Source of the DNA: Triticum aestivum
Taxonomy: Eukaryota; Streptophyta; Magnoliopsida; Poales; Poaceae
Assembly (NCBI RefSeq): GCF_018294505.1
Contig: NC_057809.1
Coordinates: forward strand, 416,319,485 to 416,383,484
Direction of reading: 5' to 3'
DNA: 64,000 nt
Under the pieces are notes generated by a model. It saw nothing but the letters and a program-made list of their open reading frames with translations, ran no database searches and was not told the DNA's origin. This document shows positions 1 through 11,708 of the stretch, in pieces (within the stretch, counting starts at the first letter, position 1; each line of letters opens with the position of its first letter). A program made the position numbers and the translations under genes.

Positions 1-2806
1 TCTTTAGGTGAAATTCTGCCACTAACGAAAAACAATGGATCGGATTGCTATGAACAAGGAGACGAGAAACTTATTTCATCGGGAGGATAAATGAAGAACT
101 TGGGTCATTTATAAGCACCATAAATAGCAACAATCCTTAGGAAAAGCTTTAGGTGAAATATAACCCAAGATAACTCCACAGAAGAGATTGATGGGTTGCA
201 AAGGATCTCATGAAGGAATTAAAAATGATGGGTTTAAAATATTTCATTCCTGACAACTTGTGAATCATGAAACACGAAGGGAAATTGTCAAGAGTGACAT
301 AACACCACCTCAAAAGATAATATAGAAAGAATTGCTATTCGAAACGCAAGATGGAGAATGCTTGAGCTCCTCTTGGCGAACACTATGAGAACGAATTAAA
401 TCCTTGATGAACCACCATGTAGAGCCTTCATGAAGAACTTCAGTAACAAAATGATGATAAAAAGAAAGAGAAGTTGAAAACACAAGGTGAAGCCTTGTAA
501 TGATTTAGATGGATCTTCGCGATGATGTAATTGAGAGATCTTGGAACTCCGGGAAAGAAAGATGAACAACTGAAATCAAGAATTTTGATGAACTTCCGGA
601 ATAAGGAATTAATCACTTGTATGAAAACAAGAATAAGAATTACATTATGCTTATCCTTCACCAATTTAGATTGATGACAAGCAACGGATTTGGCATACTA
701 CTTATTCTCGTAGAAAGGATTAAGATAGATATAGCGCAAACTTGAGAAGGTCTTCAACGAACCACCGGTCGGATTGAGACAACGAATGAATTGATATGAT
801 AACGAAGGAAAAGAAATGTTGAATGAACCACCGTACGAATTGAAAATGAAAGTAGCAAAGGCACAAATCACCGGGAAGAATTGGAGAACAAATGAAGATA
901 CTTGAGGGAATATAAATATATGAGAACGAAGAGATCACGAGCTGATTAGAGAATACTTGAATGATGCACCGGTAAGATTTTTGGAGAACAATAGCTGAAA
1001 GCTGAGGATGAATAAACCCGAAATGATGGCCTTTGGAGAATCAAACTGAAAAACAATATTGAATTGCTCCGGATAGGTGTAAATATTTCTCACAATCAAA
1101 AACAATTATGAGAGGATGGCATCAAGCTAGAATCACGAATCTTTGAGAGAACGAATAAGATTTGGAGGAAAACTCTTCTTCGGTCTTCAAATGTTAAGAA
1201 TGAAGATGAGAAACACCACCATGAATTGTTTAGACACTCCGGGAGACTCAAAAGCGAATAGGTTGAGCCAATGATGGAAAGAATTTGAGAGATCTTAAAG
1301 AAACACATATGACTTATGACAATTCATACCTACGTTATACTTTTGAAAAGAATTTGGGAATCACTCCGGATAAATTATAAGAGTCAGGTAAGATCCTGGG
1401 AAAAGACCTGTGGATTAGGGCCCACTCAAAAGATACACCGTTGGAATGCTTTTGAAGAGAGATTGCACCGGTTGAATCAAATGGCTTGAATAAGATAACA
1501 ACCTCGAGATAGCTTAAGAAATTAGCAATGGAAACGCGAATCTCCTAAGATATCTTCAGCACTCCAGAACAATTGAATAGCAAGCGGGGAATGATTATGA
1601 GGTGCACCGGCATGAGAAAGCATTTGAACCGAGGAAAATGATATGATCAACAAAGCTTGAATTGAATCCACCGGAGAAGAAAGAGAACAAAGAATAATAA
1701 ACTTGAAGCTTCCTTAGTATCTTCCTGAGAATCACCGGATAAGAACATTGACGGAAAAGAATGGAGAGGCTTCGCATCAATAAAATGGATATTTGATAAA
1801 GAAATCTGAGTCCTTGAAGAAAAAGGGTGGGAGGGCGGGAAAACAAATGCAACTTAGGATGCAACTTAGGATGGATGAAACAAACAATGTTGGGAAAACC
1901 GAGAGGGGATCTTACGAATGTTGAAATGATCGGATCCACTTGAAGAGAAAACACACCTGTTGAAAAGGATTGACCTGACAATCTCGATTATCATGAAGGA
2001 TTAGTATTCATATAGAAATATGAGAACACCGCTTAGGCAAGGTATGGAATCAACATTTGACTTCGAAGCAACTCGAATACCACAATCCAAAACAAAACAA
2101 AGGATTGGCTTCCAGAATAAGCCGGAAACAAACATATGATAGATCCCATATTGAATTCCCAATTATAAACTCCCAAAACTTTCTGGTTCTGCAATCAGGT
2201 GTTGGGGATACAGGGGAATCATAATATCTCACCAAAACTAACAATTCCTACATCTAGTTGTATCCATCCTTCAACACATAACCAAGAAACCTTCGGAAAT
2301 CGTGTACCTCAACCTTCGAAAAGCATTCGGTATACGAGTTATGGTAATACTCCCGAACTCCGGCCCCAGTAATGGGTGGCGTCGAGGTTATCTCACCAAC
2401 AACTGCATAAAAGAGATTTTCGATGTCGGTGAACTCAGGTATTCCAGAACTGCAATGATAAAATTGTGACGACAACACCTTGGAGCTCAACTCCCCGGGA
2501 CACTGCCACAATCCCTAAATGTCAGGAGGCACCAAGAACAATGTTCTCGTCACAAAACCATCGGAACGATTCCAAGATACCCGCGTGATCCTAAATTTGT
2601 TTTCGTGAAATTTGAGGAGAGAAGAGTCAAAACTCTACGTCAGGAGGCCTCACCAGAGCGACGAAGGGACTAAGGAGTAAAAATAATCCTACTCTCCGAT
2701 ATATATATAATCGTAAGACTCAAAACATTTTGTTCTAGACTCAACAACGTCAGCGATTCGATCAAGCAGGGGGCTCCTATGTCAGGGATGGCTCTGATTA
2801 CCAACT
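1..2806 (-). mobile_element. Internal region of LARD-like LTR retrotransposon L1 (left part outside window)
   Basis: This stretch lies between the left window edge and a primer binding site plus LTR at 2790-2807, so it is the 5' half or more of the interior of a minus-strand LTR retrotransposon. No reading frame longer than about 130 codons occurs and none resembles gag, protease or pol. Its last ~150 bp next to the primer binding site resemble the matching position in LARD-1 and LARD-2 (a 'ggagtaaaaa' tract followed by the primer site). It looks like a LARD: long LTR, non-coding interior, initiator-Met primer. Mobilisation would need proteins from another element. The other LTR is off the left side of the window. 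Confidence 0.7.
2790..2803 (-). other. Primer binding site of L1, initiator-Met type, with an extra base
   Basis: The minus strand reads TGGTAATCAGAGCC, which is the usual plant initiator-tRNA-Met primer site TGGTATCAGAGCC with one extra A. It ends three bases before the LTR start tgtaacaccc at 2807, fixing the element's orientation as minus. The insertion may weaken priming, or may simply be later decay. Confidence 0.8.
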
Positions 2807-5800
2807 TGTAACACCCACAATGCGGCTATATCTCCCACGTGTCGGGGCACGACTTAGAGGCATAGCCGCATGGTAGGCATGCCGCAAGAGGGGTAATCTT
2901 CACACAATCCCATGTACTGAATAAAAAGGGATAAAGAGTTGGCTTACAATCGCCACTTCACAAAAATACAAGTTAAACATACATCATCCAGAGTACAATC
3001 AAGGTCCGACTACGGAACCAAAATAAAGGAAGACAACCCCAAATGCTAGATCCCCAATCGTCCCGACTGGCCTCCACTACTGATCAACTGGAAATGAAAC
3101 AACACAACGAACACGATCTTCATTGAGCTCCCACTTGAGCTTAGTTGCATCACCTGCACTGGTATCATCGGCACCTACAACTGTTTGGAAGTATGTGTGA
3201 GTCATGAGGACTCAGCAATCTCACACCCGCGAGATCAAGACTATTTAAGCTTATGGGTGGGAAAGGGTAGTGAGGTGGAGCTGCAGCAAGCACTAAGCAT
3301 ATATGGTGGCCAACATACGCAAATAAGAGCGAGAAGAGTAGCAACGCGGCGGTCGTGAAGCTAGAAGTGATCAAGAAGTGATCCTGAAACAACTTATGTT
3401 CAAGCATAACACAAGAACCGTGTTCACTTCCCGGACTCCGCCGGAAAGAGACCATCACGGCTACGCACACGGTTGATTCATTTTAATTAAGTTAAGTGTC
3501 AAGTTCTCTACAACCGGACATTAACAAATTCCCATCTGCCCATAACCGCGGGCACGGCTTTCGAAAGTTCAAAACCCTGCAGGGGTGTCCCTACTTAGCC
3601 CAACACAAGCTCTCATGGTCAACGAAGGATATTCCTTCTACAGAGAAGACCCGATTAGTCTCTGAATCCCGGTTACAAGACATTTCGACAATGGTAAAAC
3701 AAGACCAGCAAGACCGCCCGATGTGCGACATCCCTATAGGAGCTGCACATATCTCGTTCTCAGGGCAACACCGGATAGGTTAAGCTACGAGTAAAACCAG
3801 CCCTCGAGTTGCCCCGAGGTGGCCTCGCAGGCTGCCCGGTTCGGACCAACACTTAGACAAGCACTGTCCCAGGGGGGGGGGGGGTTAAAATAAAGATGAC
3901 CCTTGGTCTCCGGAAACCCAAGGGAAAAAGTCTTAGGTTGTTAGGCAAAAGTAAAACCAAGGTTGGGCCTTGCTAGAGGAGTTTTATTCAAAGCGAACTG
4001 TCAAGGGGTTCCCATAACACCCAACCGTGTAAGGAACGCAAAATCATGGAACATAACACCGGTATGATGGAAACTAGGGCGGCAAGAGTGGAACAAAACA
4101 CCAGGCATAAGGCCGAGCCTTCCACCCTTTACCAAGTATATAGATGCATTAAGTAAATAAGAGATATAGTGATATCCCAAGAATATCCATGTTCCAACAT
4201 GGAACAAACTTCATCTTCACCTGCAACTAGCAACTCTATAAGAGGGGCTGAGCAAAAGCGGTAACATAGCCAAACAACGGTTTCCTAGGAAAGGTGGGTT
4301 AGAGGCTTGACATGGCAATATGGGAGGCATGATATAGCAAGTGGTAGGTATCGCAGCATAGCAATAGAGTGAACAACTAGCAAGCAAAGATAGAAGTGAT
4401 TTCGAGGGTATGGTCATCTTGCCTAAGATCCCGCAAGGAAGAAGAACGAGGCCATGAAGAAGACAAACGGACGAAGTCGAACGAATCCTCACAAACACGA
4501 CATTATCGGAACTAACCCGAAGAAGCAACACCGGAAAGAAGCAAACAACATAGTAAACAAACACCACATAAACATGGCATGATGCACAACCAAGTATGAT
4601 GCATGTCCGGTTTAATGAGGCATGGCATGGAAAAGTGCACAAACAAAACTACAAATTAAGTGGAGCTCAATATGCAACGAGTTGCATTTTGACGGAACAG
4701 CACATTCAAGTTATTTAGTTCGATCTCGTTTATGTACCCAACAATATTAAATGGTGATTAACATGGCAAGAGGTGTAGCATAACAAAACTACTTAATTAG
4801 GCAAGTTTAAATGAGGCCGGAACAACAAACAACAAGTCCGGAAAATCCTCATGTGCATATTTTAGATTTGGTACTGTTCTTCCCTAAACCATATTTTAGA
4901 GTTATTAAACATGCAAAGTGATGCCACCATGTTAAACTAGGCATTTTCTACCCCACTTACATATAAAGTTTGTTAAATTTGGAGCTACGGTTATTTAGTT
5001 ATGAATTAAAGCATTTTAACATGGCAATATGGAAAATACACACAAACATCATTTTAAACATTTTAAACATGCATGAAAGTTGGATATTATGAAACTAGAC
5101 GAAATTCTAAGTATTTTCATATATAAATCATTTTAAACCGATGCACAAATGATTAGTTATAAAATGCATGAAGTCTAGGGGGCTTCCTGTAAAACTGGTT
5201 ATCTCTGGATAAATGGACAAATCATAGAACAGGAAAAAACATGCCATGGGCCAAATCTGGCTGGCCCGAAAGTGTACAGGAGAGGGGCTGGAGGGGCTAC
5301 TTACATTGGCCTGGCCTGGTCGGATCTTGGGCTGGCGGAGGCAGAAGGAGCTGGGCCTCGGGTGGGTCGCGGCCCACCTGGATGCCGACGCGGAGGAAGA
5401 CGAGATCGGGGCTCCTCCCGATCCGAACGACGCACGGCGGCGCTCGCCAGTGAGGGCGACATGAACGGCATGGTCGGAGGCGGATCCAGCGAGAGGAAAG
5501 CAGCAGAGGCGGCGGACGACGCGAATAGGCCTGATATGGGTCAAGGAGCTTGCTAGCTCTTGAGCACTACGTTGGTTTTCCCCGAAGAGGAAGGGATGGT
5601 GCAGAAAACTAGCGTAAGTATTTCCCTCAGTTTTTGAGAACCAAGGTATCAATCCAGTAGGAGGCTACGCGCGAGTCCCTCGTACCTGCACAAAACAAAT
5701 GAATCCTCGCAACCAACGCAAATAGGGGTTGTCAATCCCTATAAGGCCACTTACGAGAGTGAGATCTGATAGATATGATAAAGATAATATTATTGGTATT

Positions 5801-6640
5801 TTTGTGATAAAGATGCAAAGTAAAATAAAGGCAAAGTAAATAGCAAAGGAAATAACTAAGTAGTAGGAGATTAATATGATAAAGATAGAATATCTAGGCA
5901 TAAGTATTCTACAGTGGGTGAACAAATTACTGTTGAGCAATTGACATAATTGAGCATAATTATGAGAATATCTAGGCATGATCATCTATATAGGCATCAT
6001 GTCCGAGACAAGTAGACCGACTCCTGCCTACATCTACTACTATTACTCCACTCATCGACCGCTATCCAGCATGCATCTAGAGTATTAAGTTAAAAACAGA
6101 GTAACGCCTTAAGCAAGATGACATGTTGTAGAGGGATGGACTCATGCAATATGAAGAAAACCCCATCTTGTTATCCTCGATGGCAACAATACAATACGTG
6201 CCTTGTTGCCCCTACTGTCACTGGGAAAGGACACCGCAAGATTGAACCCAAAGCTAAGCACTTCTCCCATTACAAGAAAGATCAATCTAGTAGGCCAAAC
6301 CAAACTGATAATTCGAAGGGACTTGCAAAGATAACCAATCATACATAAAAGAATTCAGAGAAGATTCAAATATTGTTCATAGATAGACTTGATCATAAAC
6401 CCACAATTCATCGGTCACAACAAACACACCGCAAAAAGAAGATTACATCAAATAGATCTCCACAAGAGAGAGGGAGAACATTGTATTGAGATCCAAAAAG
6501 AGAGAAGAAGCCATCTAGCTACTAACTATGGACCCGTAGGTCTGAGGTAAACTACTCACACTTCATCGGAGGGGCTATGGTGTTGATGTAGAAGCCCTCC
6601 GTGATCGATGCCCCCTCCGGCGGAGCTCCGGAACAGGCCC

Positions 6641-7122
6641 TGAGGGAGTCCTGGATTAGGGGGTCTCCGAACAGCCGGACTATCTCCAGTTGCCAGACTG
6701 TTATACTATGAAGATACAAGATTGAAGACTTCGTCTCGTGTCCGGATGGGACTCTACTTGGCGTGGAAGGCAAGCTAGACAATACGGATATGGCTATCTC
6801 CTCCTTTGTAACCGACCTTGTGTAACCCTAACCCTCTCCGGTGTCTATATAAACCGAAGGGTTTTAGCCCGTAGGCCAACAATCACAACATACAATCATA
6901 CCATAGGCTAGCTTCTAGGGTTTAGCCTCTCCGATCTCGTGGTAGATCCACTCTTGTACTACCCATATCATCAATATTAATGAAGTAGGACATAGGGTTT
7001 TACCTCCATCGAGAGGGCCCGAACCTGGGTAAAACATCATGTCCCCTGCCTCCTGTTACCATCCGTCCTAGATGCATAGTTCGGGACCCCCTACCCGAGA
7101 TCCGCCGGTTTTGACACCGACA
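6641..7122 (+). repeat. 5' LTR of the Tat-like element
   Basis: It runs from tgagggagtcctgg to gacaccgaca. A core promoter TATATAAA lies at 6846-6853, about 205 bp in. The sequence just downstream, ttggtgctttcattgaga (from 7123), is the expected primer binding site; I cannot assign the tRNA. Confidence 0.9.
6846..6853 (+). promoter_or_regulatory. TATA box of the Tat-like 5' LTR
   Basis: TATATAAA in the context gtgtctatataaaccg; the same string is in the 3' LTR near 39901. Expected to drive the plus-strand gag-protease transcript. Confidence 0.6.
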
Positions 7123-7169
7123 TTGGTGCTTTCATTGAGAGTTCCTCTGTGTCGTCACCGTTAGGCCTG

Positions 7170-10100
7170 ATGGCTCCTACTATCATCGATAACGATGCGG
7201 TCGAGGGTGAGACTTTTCTCCCCGGACAGATCTTCGTATTCGACGGCTTTGCATTGCGGGCTAATTCGCTTGGCCATCTGGAGCAGATTGAAAGCTACGC
7301 CCCTGGCCGTCAGGTCAGATTTGGAAGTTTGAACTACACGGTCGACATCCGCGGAGACTTGATCTTCGATGCATTCGAGCCATAGCCGGGCGTGCCGCAC
7401 TGTCGCGATGGGTATGACCTAGCTCTACTGCCGAACAGTACCGCAGAGGCCGCGCCCGCATCATCTCCGACCCTTAGTTCGGAGCCAACTGCGCTAATCG
7501 AGGACGTGTGGTTAGACACCGCCTCAGGGGCTGTAGTATCAATGGCGATCGAGCCAAACACCAGCATAATCCTCTGCGTAGCCCATGACTCCAAGGTGCC
7601 AGACTCTTTCCCGGACTCCGAACCATCCGCGCCCCTGCCAATCGAATTTGATTGGGCGTCGATGATGGAATTCACCGCCTCGGATATCTTTCAGCACTCA
7701 CCCTTCGGCGACATTCTGAATTCACTAAGGTCTCTCTCTTTGTCAGGAGAGCTCTGGCCGGATTATGGCCAACGGGATTGGGATGCGGGCGACGAAGAAA
7801 TTCGACGCCCACCCACCACCCACTTCGTAGCCACTGTCGATGATTTAACCGACATGCTCGACTTCGACTCCGACGACATCGACGGTATGGACGATGATGT
7901 AGGAGACGAACATGAACCATCACCTATAGGGCACTGGAAAGCCACCTCGTCATATGACATATACATGGTGGATACATCCAAAGAAGGCAATGGCGACGGG
8001 ATAGCGGAGGATGACCCCTCCAAGAAGCAACCCAAACACTGACGTCAGCGGCGCTGCTCTAACTCCCGCCAAAGCAAAAGTGGTGATACCGGCACAGGAG
8101 ATAATAACATTTCGGATAGTACCGAAGAAAACAACAATCCCTCCAGCAAGATTTAGAGCAGGAGTATGAAGTAGCCAGCTCTCCTGAGAGAGCGGCAGAC
8201 GGAGAGGAGGAGGATGACAATTACATCCCCCCTCTGAAGACGAGGCAAGCCTCGGCAATGATGAATTCGCCGTCCCAGAGGATCCCGTCAAACAAGAGCG
8301 CTTCAAGCGCCGGCTTATGGCCACGAAAAATAGCCTGAAGAAAAAGCAGCAGCAGCTTCAAACTGATCAAGACCCGCTAGCTGACAGATGGACTGAAGTC
8401 CTTGCGGCCGAGGAATATAAAATCGAGCGACCCTCCAAGAATTACCCAAAGTGCAGGTTACTACCCCAATTGGAGGAAGAAGCATATGATACGGCTGATC
8501 GGCCACCTCGTGGCCGCGATAGAGAGGCATTCCAGCCAAAAGCTCAGCCTCCACTCCGACGCCATTCAAATAAAAAGGCATGGGGAGATACACCAGACCT
8601 GCGAGACATATTGGAGGACAAAGCAAAGAATGCAAGATTGATCTACGGATCACGACGACGCACCACTCTGCGAGACGATAAACGTCACGCCGGATACAGT
8701 AAAAGCAAATCTGGTCGGGCCGAACACAGCGGGTAAGACCCATTCGAGCTGCGTCGCGATATAGCCCAATACAGAGGTGCCGAACACCCCTTATGCTTCA
8801 CAGACGAAGTAATAGAACATCAATTCCCAGAAGGTTTCAAACCTGTAAATATTGAATCATACGACGGCACAACAAATCTCGTAATATGGATTGAGGACTT
8901 CCTCCTCCCCATCCACATGGCCCGCGGAGATGACTTACACGCTATCAAATACCTCCCACTAAAGCTCAAAGGACCAGCGCGGCATTGGCTTAACAGCTTG
9001 CCAGCGGACTCCATTAGCTGTTGGGAAGATCTGGAAGCCGCATTCCTCGACAACTTTCAGGGCACTTATTTGCGACCACCAGACGCCGATGACTTGAGCC
9101 ACATAATTCAGCAGCTAGAAGAGTCGGCTAGGCAATTCTGGACTTGGTTCCTTACAAAGAAAAATCAAATCGTCGACTGTCCAGATGCGGAGGCCTTAGC
9201 GGCTTTCAAACACAACATCTGAGACAAGTGGCTAGCCTGGCACCTTGGTCAGGAAAAGCCGAAATCTATGGCAGCTCTCACAACGCTCATGACCCGCTTT
9301 TGTGCGGGAGAAGACAGCTGGCTGGCTCGCAGTAATAACATATCAAAGAACCATGGTAACTCAGATACCAAGGATGGCAATAGTAGGTCACGTCGCAACA
9401 AACATAAGCGCCGCATTAACAGCGAAAATACTGAGGATACGGCAGTTAATGCCGGATTCAAAGGCTCTAAACCCGGTCAGCGGAAAAATCCATTCAAACA
9501 AAGTACGCCGGGCCTGTCCAGCTTGGACCGTATACTCGATCGCTCGTGTCAAATACACGGCACCCCAGACAAGCCAGCCAATCACACCAATAGGGATTGT
9601 TGGGTGTTCAAGCAGGCTGACAAGTTAATTACTGAAAACAAGGACAAGGGGCCACATAGCGATGACGAGGAGGAGCCCCGGCAGCCGCACACCGGAGGGC
9701 AGAAGAGGTTTCCCCCGCAAGTGCGGACAGTGAACATGATATACGCGACCCACATCCCTAAGAGGGAGCAGAAACGTGCACTCAGGGATGTATATGCGTT
9801 GGAGCCAGTCGCCCCAAAGTTCAACCCTTGGTCCTCCTGCCCGATCACCTTCGATCGCAGGGACCAACCCACTAGTATCCGTCATGGAGGATTCGCCGCA
9901 CTGGTCCTAGACCCAATCATTGACGGATTTCACCTCACTCGAGTCCTCATGGATGGCGGCAGCAGCCTGAACCTGCTTTATCAGGACACAGTGCGCAAAA
10001 TGGGTATAGACCCCTCAAGAATCAAACCCACAAAAATGACCTTTAAGGGCGTCATTCTAGGTGTGGAGGCCCATTGCACAGGCTCAGTTACACTGGAAGT

Positions 10101-10452
10101 GGTCTTCAGATCCCCGGATAATTTCTGAAGCGAAGAGTTAATCTTCGATATAGTCCCGTTCCACAGTGGTTATCACACGCTGCTCGGGCAAACCGCTTTC
10201 GCTAGATTCAATGCGGTACCGCATTATGCATACCTCAAGCTCAAGATGCCAGGACCTCGCGGAGTTATTACAGTCAATGGAAACACAGAGCGCTCTCTCC
10301 AAACAGAGGAGCACACCGCGGCCCTCGCAGCAGAAGCGCAAAGCAGCCTCTCAAGGCAATCAACCAGTTCGGCGTTTCAAAGCCCGGAGACCTTCAAGCG
10401 CGTTCGGGGCAATCGGAAAATAGACCGCCTGGCGCGATCTGAGCTCGCGTAG
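7170..10452 (+). pseudogene. gag: Decayed gag-protease of the Tat-like element
   Basis: The start is the Met of MAPTIIDND at 7170. The frame runs to about 8042 with one stop (7383-7385), shifts by one somewhere in 8043-8316, then continues in a single frame to 10452 with stops at about 8734, 9220 and 10126. The first part is acidic and linker-like. The gag core is at about 8900-9220 (LPLKLKGPARHWLNSLP, WEDLEAAFLDNF). A Cys/His cluster near 9550-9600 (CQIHG...HTNRDC) may be a relic nucleic-acid-binding motif. The retropepsin follows at about 9890-10300 with LMDGGSSLNLLY as active site, the DGG form usual for Tat-type proteases, and LIFDIVPF then HTLLGQTAFARF downstream. At least five disruptions mean no working polyprotein today. 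Confidence 0.85.
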
Positions 10453-10887
10453 CAATATGGCGGCCACCCCAATCCCAGCCCAACGACGAAATTCGTGCCG
10501 CGCGTACATAATTACGTATTAAAAATACCATGGGCACAGGTGGGGAGGGGGGCACAACTATGACATGCCCCAAAACGCGGCCTAAACCGCACTAGGGGCT
10601 TCCCGTTTGGTTATTTTTCTTTTTCTTCAGGACCTTAATCTCTGGAAACACGGTCCGGCAGCACTATTGCCAAACACATGATGCAGCAACCAAGGAGGCA
10701 GACAGCTACGTCATACCGTGGAATTCCCAGGTTGATTACAGCAACGAGTGAAATATTCCATTTAATATCATTCCTCAGCTTGCCCTTGGAAGGGACATAC
10801 TCCTACTCTTTGCTTATCGCACTATCATGCTTTAACGTAATTTTTTAATAAACAATGCATGACATTACGACTATTATTGCATTCTTG

Positions 10888-10968
<81 letters not shown>

Positions 10969-11708
10969 CATTAATGACGCCTTGCAACCGTACACTCTGG
11001 TACGGCCAATACACCAAGGGCTTACGTACCCCACAATATAGCGTGAAAAGTCCAAACACTTTCACAAGTGCGGCACCCCGAACTTATAGCATTATATGCA
11101 TCAGCTCTGAATCATGTCTTTGGTCAAATGTTAGGTTTGCCCGGCTCCTATGTTTTGTTACCTTACGTTCCGCTCTATCGGCTAAGGTAGCGCTAGGAGA
11201 ACTACTGCGATTGTGCCCCGGTTCTGCCGGGCTTAGTACCTTAATAGAGAAAGCTAAAATTGACTGTCATGATAAGGCGAGAGACTAGTTGCTGTTCGGC
11301 GAGGTTTTTCGAGTCCCTAAAGACTTATGCCGCTGAGGGCGAGGGGCCGGCCCTGTCCGTCTTACAAGCATGTATCGTGCCCCAAATTCGGCCTTCCGAA
11401 TACCAGGGGCATCGCCGAAATTTAGAATTATAGAATTCTATTGATAAGTGAGAGTGATAAAGCATTATTAGTCCCGTTGCCTTGTTCATTGTGCTGAGCA
11501 CCTCCCTCAAAGGACCCAAATATGGGAACAAGAGTGCTCAGGTTTATCCCGAACACCCCAGCACTCGTGGCATGGGGGCAGAAGCTGAGGACTAGCCATC
11601 TCTCAGATTGGACAAACGGCCAAACATAAGGTAATATTTTAAATTCACACAAGCGTTGCATAGCGCATATGAAACAAGTTTTCATCATACAGGATCACAC
11701 GAGCAAGT
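10453..11708. mobile_element. Non-coding middle of the Tat-like element, between two convergent genes
   Basis: This 1.26 kb separates the stop of the plus-strand gag-protease from the stop of the minus-strand aORF. I see no reverse transcriptase, RNase H or integrase motif in any frame. It contains a pyrimidine tract near 10610-10630 and a TA/TG microsatellite (10889-10967). It probably holds the 3' ends of both transcripts, but no clear polyadenylation signal can be assigned by eye. Confidence 0.6.
10889..10967. repeat. (TA)n(TG)n microsatellite
   Basis: About 44 bp of alternating TA runs directly into about 35 bp of alternating TG. Alternating purine-pyrimidine of this kind can form cruciform or Z-DNA. 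It lies midway between the convergent genes of the Tat-like element. Confidence 0.95.

Noticed and set aside
5128..5652. 174-codon minus frame
   Set aside because: It crosses the junction between the L1 LTR and the Athila-like LTR at 5550/5551, so it is chance.
10859..11288. Frames with Ile-Tyr or Cys-Val repeats
   Set aside because: They are translations of the TA/TG microsatellite.
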